The notes under the pieces were generated by a model, which worked only from the letters and a program-made list of their open reading frames with translations, was not told the DNA's origin and ran no database searches. Below, piece by piece: positions 7,180-10,289 of a stretch of 10,289 bases of DNA. Position numbers and translations under genes: made by a program. This DNA comes from Acidobacteriaceae bacterium. Lineage in GTDB: Bacteria > Acidobacteriota > Terriglobia > Terriglobales > Acidobacteriaceae. The stretch lies in assembly GCA_003164255.1 (NCBI GenBank), contig PLST01000621.1, forward strand, positions 5,362-15,650, written 5' to 3'. Position 1 is the first letter of the stretch, and each line of letters starts with the position of its first letter.

Positions 7180-8896
7180 GTTTATCAAGACCAGAAAACA
7201 CGAGTGCCAGGACTGCAATAAATGCATTCGCGGGTGCCCGGTAAAGGCGATCCGGGTCCAGGAGAACTGCGCGCAGGTGGTTCCTGAGCTGTGCATTCTT
7301 TGCGGCAATTGCACATTGACGTGTCCCAGCAACGCGAAACAGGTGTGCGACGACCTGCCAAGCGCAAAGGCTCTGATTAATTGCAGGCGTGCCGTGGTCG
7401 TATCGCTTGCTCCTTCCTTTGTGGCTCAGTATCCGGGGGTGCGACCCGGGCAGTTGGTTCGCGCACTTAAAGTGTTGGGATTCTTTGCCGTGTCCGAGAC
7501 GGCACTGGGCGCACAGGAGGTTTCAGCGAGCGTGCACGCCCTGATGCGGAGCAAGCCCAATGGAATCTGGATTTCTTCGGCTTGCCCCACGGTTGTGGAC
7601 TTCATCCGGAAGTTCCATCCAGATTGTCTTCCGCATGTATGCGGCGTTCTGTCTCCTGTGCTTGCACATTGCAAAGTGCTGCGCACGCTTTATGGCGATG
7701 ACATCGCAGTTGTTTCCATCGGGCCTTGCATTGCGGAGAAGAAAGAAGCTGAAGATCATCCCGCGCTTCTTGACGTGGCGCTTACGTTTGAGGATCTTGA
7801 TTTCTGGCTGGCTGAACGGCATATCAAGCTCAGCGAAGTAGTGGATAGCCCTGATGACCGATTTGAACCGAAAGCTGCGGAAGAGGGAGCGCTGCTGCCG
7901 ATCGAGGGTGGAATGGCGCCCGGGCTCACAGGGAAACTTGAGATTGACGATGTAGGCTTTGTCGCGGTGTCGGGAATGCCAAATGTGGAGCAGGCATTGA
8001 AGGAGATTCCCGAGTGGAAGCGGGAGCAGGGGATGTTCTTTGAGATGAATGCATGCGCTGGAGGTTGCATCAACGGACCAAAAGCAACGCGCGGCACTTC
8101 GATTGCGCGGCGGCGCTATGACATTGTTCGCAATGCAAAGGCGGCTTCGGAGTTTCCGCGTCAATCGTCGATTGAGATCACACAAAGTTATGAAGCCGCC
8201 CCAGCGACGCGCAACGAGTACGGCGAACTGCAATTGCGGGAGGCATTGCGCACGGTTGGGAAATACGCAGTGGAAGACGAACTCAACTGTGGTGGGTGCG
8301 GGTATGACACTTGCCGGGACTTTGCAGGCGCGCTGATTTCGCGCAATGCCGAGCGCATGATGTGCGCAACGTATACGCGCAAGTTGGCACAGAAGAAGGC
8401 CAATGCGCTACTGCAGAAGATGCCGTCAGCCGTTGTGATCGTTGACGACGAGCTGAAGATCATAGAGTGCAATTCGAATTTTGTGCGGCTGTTTTCTCCA
8501 GAGGACGAGCCCACAAGGAATCTCGAAGGCAGCCCTCTGAGCGACGTGATGCCGTTCTCTTATCTTTTCCGCCGCGTGCTTGAGTCGAGCGAAGATATCG
8601 TGGGGCACGACATTCGCTACGAGCGGAGCATTCTGACTTCGAGCGTTTTCACGATCGAGCCACATTCGGTGATGTGCGCCATTTTTCGCGACATATCAGA
8701 GCCGCTGTTTCAGAAGGAGCAGATTATCGATCGCGCTCGCGAGGTAATCCAGAAGAACCTCAAGACAGTACAGCAGATCGCTTACCTGCTGGGTGAGAAT
8801 GCTGCGGACTCCGAGATCATTCTCAATTCGATTGTGCGCTCGTTTACACCCAAGGATGTTGAGGACCGCGGCGGAGGTATGAGTGAACGGAACTGA
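7166..8896 (+). CDS. hydS: HydS-like putative sensory [FeFe]-hydrogenase with Fe-S and PAS domains
   Basis: A 576-residue cytoplasmic protein. In order: a 2x[4Fe-4S] ferredoxin domain (Cys14/17/20/24 and 43/46/49/53); a shortened H-cluster domain (~75-310); an Fe-S domain of the CGGCGYDTC type (Cys375, 378, 383, 400; PF04060-like); and a PAS domain (~413-515) ending in a helical, probably coiled-coil tail. H-cluster ligands are kept: Cys140 (ISSACPTVV), Cys188 (GPCIAEKKE), Cys297 and Cys301 (NACAGGC). The proton-transfer cysteine of catalytic enzymes is Ala139, and by eye alignment the relay glutamates are also lost. The lysine after the L2 cysteine (C+3) is Glu191. This pattern fits the sensory group C (HydS) enzymes, which show low activity. 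No kinase, cyclase or methyl-accepting domain is present. ATG 7166 (GGGG at 7157-7160) is chosen over TTG 7142. The stop overlaps the phosphatase start by 14 bp, pointing to that protein as the output. Confidence 0.9.
   Translation: MEQARFIKTRKHECQDCNKCIRGCPVKAIRVQENCAQVVPELCILCGNCTLTCPSNAKQVCDDLPSAKALINCRRAVVVSLAPSFVAQYPGVRPGQLVRALKVLGFFAVSETALGAQEVSASVHALMRSKPNGIWISSACPTVVDFIRKFHPDCLPHVCGVLSPVLAHCKVLRTLYGDDIAVVSIGPCIAEKKEAEDHPALLDVALTFEDLDFWLAERHIKLSEVVDSPDDRFEPKAAEEGALLPIEGGMAPGLTGKLEIDDVGFVAVSGMPNVEQALKEIPEWKREQGMFFEMNACAGGCINGPKATRGTSIARRRYDIVRNAKAASEFPRQSSIEITQSYEAAPATRNEYGELQLREALRTVGKYAVEDELNCGGCGYDTCRDFAGALISRNAERMMCATYTRKLAQKKANALLQKMPSAVVIVDDELKIIECNSNFVRLFSPEDEPTRNLEGSPLSDVMPFSYLFRRVLESSEDIVGHDIRYERSILTSSVFTIEPHSVMCAIFRDISEPLFQKEQIIDRAREVIQKNLKTVQQIAYLLGENAADSEIILNSIVRSFTPKDVEDRGGGMSERN
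8873..8877 (+). promoter_or_regulatory. Ribosome-binding site inside the hydS-like 3' end
   Basis: GGAGG lies 5 bp before GTG 8883 and inside the upstream coding region. It supports the GTG start of the phosphatase. The nearby ATG at 8879 is in the upstream gene's frame and is an internal Met codon there. Confidence 0.6.
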
Positions 8897-10067
8897 GAGC
8901 TTTATCGAGGTCGACTCCTGCCAGCGGGCCAAGAATGGGCAACTGATCTCAGGCGACGTGTTTCTTTCGCAGCAGGTGAAGCAGGAAGGCCGCGTTGTCT
9001 CCGTGCTCTCTGACGGGCTTGGCAGCGGCGTGAAGGCTAGCGTGCTGGCGAGCATGACGGCGACCATGGCACTGAAGTTTGCTTCGAGCGCGATGGATAT
9101 TCGCCGGTCGGCTGAGATCATCATGGACACGCTGCCGATTTGCAGCGTGCGCAAGATAAGTTATTCAACGTTCACTGTGGTGGATATGGCCAGCAGCGGC
9201 GAGACGCGCATTATTGAGCACGGGAATCCGCCGTTCCTATTGATTCGCCCCAAGGGCAGGTTGAGCGTAGAGAAGACGGAAGTGCATCCCGAGCGCTGGC
9301 AGGACCGTGTGATCGGCTTCTCCAGTTTCGATGCCCAGCGTGAAGACCGCATCATTTTCTTCTCCGACGGCATTACGCAGGCGGGCATGGGCGAGTATCG
9401 AACGCCACTTGGATGGGGATTGGAGAACGTTGAGAGGTTCGTCCGCGAGAAGATTGACCGCCATCCGCAGATCTCTGCGCGCGAGTTGTCGCGCGTGCTG
9501 GTGGCGAAGGCTGAAGAAGTGGACGGGCTCAGCGCGAAGGACGACATTACGTGTGGAGTGGTGTACTTTCGAAGTCCGCGCAAGCTGCTGGTGATTACGG
9601 GAGCTCCTTTCAACAGGGCTCATGATCGCGACCTGGCCAAGATGGCGGAGCGAACCCAGGGAAGAAAAGTGATCTGTGGCGGAACGACGGCCAATATTCT
9701 CTCGCGTCTGCTGAATCGCGAAATCCAGATCGATATGCGGCAGCGGCTGCACTCCAAGGTTCCTCCTTCGGCAATGATGGAAGGATTTGACCTGGTAACA
9801 GAAGGCACGCTGACATTGGGCGAAGTGCTTCGCCTTCTGGAGGAAGGGTTTGCGCCGGAAGAGATGGAATCGAACCCAGCCGTACGTCTGGCGGCAATGC
9901 TCCTGGACAGCGACATCGTGAGCTTTGCAGTCGGCACCAGGATCAATGAAGCTCACCAGGACCCGAACATTCCTGTTGAACTCGATCTTCGACGGAACAT
10001 CGTTAAGCGAATTTCTCAAGTTTTGGAGAGCAGACACATGAAGCGGGTCCTCATTCAGTACGTGTGA
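8883..10067 (+). CDS. SpoIIE/PP2C-type Ser/Thr phosphatase with an uncharacterised C-terminal domain
   Basis: A 394-residue soluble protein. Residues ~1-230 form a PP2C/SpoIIE phosphatase domain with the metal-binding aspartates in place: SGD (Asp25), SDGLGSG (Asp44), FFSDG (Asp162) and KDDITCGV (Asp220-221). It should therefore be active on a phospho-Ser/Thr protein. In RsbU/SpoIIE relatives the substrate is a STAS anti-anti-sigma factor; none is encoded here, so the target is unknown. Residues ~232-394 are a second domain I do not recognise, with VITGAPFNRAHD, then KVICGGTTANILSR, then an acidic helical stretch. There is no PAS, GAF, response-receiver or membrane segment, so the signal must come from a partner, most simply the HydS-like protein whose gene it overlaps by 14 bp. 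The GTG start follows a clear GGAGG. SpoIIE-family phosphatases are known beside hydS genes in other anaerobes, which supports a shared pathway. Confidence 0.88.
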   Translation: MNGTESFIEVDSCQRAKNGQLISGDVFLSQQVKQEGRVVSVLSDGLGSGVKASVLASMTATMALKFASSAMDIRRSAEIIMDTLPICSVRKISYSTFTVVDMASSGETRIIEHGNPPFLLIRPKGRLSVEKTEVHPERWQDRVIGFSSFDAQREDRIIFFSDGITQAGMGEYRTPLGWGLENVERFVREKIDRHPQISARELSRVLVAKAEEVDGLSAKDDITCGVVYFRSPRKLLVITGAPFNRAHDRDLAKMAERTQGRKVICGGTTANILSRLLNREIQIDMRQRLHSKVPPSAMMEGFDLVTEGTLTLGEVLRLLEEGFAPEEMESNPAVRLAAMLLDSDIVSFAVGTRINEAHQDPNIPVELDLRRNIVKRISQVLESRHMKRVLIQYV

Positions 10068-10128
10068 GCAATTGATATGGAGCCTATTCCGCATCATTGG
10101 TCAGTTTGAGAAGGCATAGGTTTTGACA

Positions 10129-10153
10129 CGGCCGGATCGTTGAGATCCGGCCG
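10129..10153 (+). terminator. Hairpin after the operon, probable transcription terminator
   Basis: A perfect 10-bp inverted repeat (CGGCCGGATC / GATCCGGCCG) closes on a 5-nt loop (GTTGA), 61 bp after the phosphatase stop. The stem is very GC-rich. The following bases (TTCATCCTCCT) are pyrimidine-rich but not a real T-run, so termination may be weak or need Rho. The minus-strand side has no T-run either. Confidence 0.55.
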
Positions 10154-10289
10154 TTCATCCTCCTAAACTTGGCCGTTGCTTTTTGCAATCTCTTTTGTCA
10201 CGGCACCAAAGAGCGTACGCAAGTCCAGAGCGGCCTAGTGACCGTGGGCAGAGCTGATCGCAGCGCAGTGAACGTTAGCAATTTCTATG
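10154..10289. other. Unassigned sequence downstream of the hairpin
   Basis: These 136 bases hold no gene I can support. On the plus strand one frame stays open from about 10151 to the window edge, but it has no ATG or GTG start with a ribosome-binding site and no recognisable motif. On the minus strand short frames are broken by stops. No tRNA, repeat or insertion-sequence end is visible. It may be the start of the next transcription unit or its leader. Confidence 0.4.

Noticed and set aside
9237..10097. Minus-strand open frame (286 codons) opposite the phosphatase
   Set aside because: It has no motif, is rich in His/Arg/Gln, and mirrors a coding region with conserved PP2C residues.
10078..10110. 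Ten-codon ATG frame after the phosphatase stop
   Set aside because: It is too short, with no ribosome-binding site and no recognisable product.
10123..10128. TTGACA resembling a -35 promoter box after the last gene
   Set aside because: At 16-18 bp downstream only the GC-rich right arm of the hairpin is found, with no -10-like sequence. It is probably chance.

Overview
The window holds a compact, one-strand (+) [FeFe]-hydrogenase operon from a bacterium of medium to high G+C. From the start it carries the 3' part of hydB (NuoF-like NADH/FMN subunit), hydA (multi-domain [FeFe]-hydrogenase catalytic subunit), and the three H-cluster maturases hydG, hydF and hydE. These are followed by a small thioredoxin-like [2Fe-2S] ferredoxin, a hydS-like sensory [FeFe]-hydrogenase with a PAS domain, and a SpoIIE/PP2C-type phosphatase with an uncharacterised C-terminal domain. 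A perfect 10-bp hairpin lies about 60 bp after the last gene and is a plausible end of the transcript. No RNA gene, mobile element, CRISPR array or long non-coding stretch was seen. The taxon cannot be fixed from this sequence. A strictly or facultatively anaerobic, H2-metabolising bacterium fits, and an Acidobacteriota-like lineage is only a weak guess from base composition and style.

Layout: 1-966 hydB (5' end outside the window); 971-3031 hydA; 3054-4454 hydG; 4479-5786 hydF; 5783-6886 hydE; 6898-7179 small [2Fe-2S] protein; 7166-8896 hydS-like; 8883-10067 spoIIE-like phosphatase; 10068-10289 non-coding, with the hairpin at 10129-10153. All gaps are 24 bp or less and three junctions overlap (4, 14 and 14 bp), so the eight genes look co-transcribed and partly translationally coupled.

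How the parts fit: HydB and HydA (with a HydC/NuoE-like subunit presumably upstream) resemble the trimeric NAD(P)-linked, probably electron-bifurcating hydrogenases. HydG makes the Fe(CO)2CN synthon, HydE processes it, and HydF assembles the [2Fe] subcluster and hands it to HydA, and presumably also to the HydS-like protein. The HydS-like protein keeps the cysteine ligands of the H-cluster but, by eye alignment, has lost the proton-relay residues of catalytic enzymes. This fits a slow sensor rather than a turnover enzyme. It has no kinase domain; instead a PP2C phosphatase with intact metal-binding aspartates is coupled directly behind it. The last three genes therefore look like an H2/redox-sensing module with phosphatase output, sitting behind the hydrogenase it may regulate. 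This module is the most interesting part of the window.
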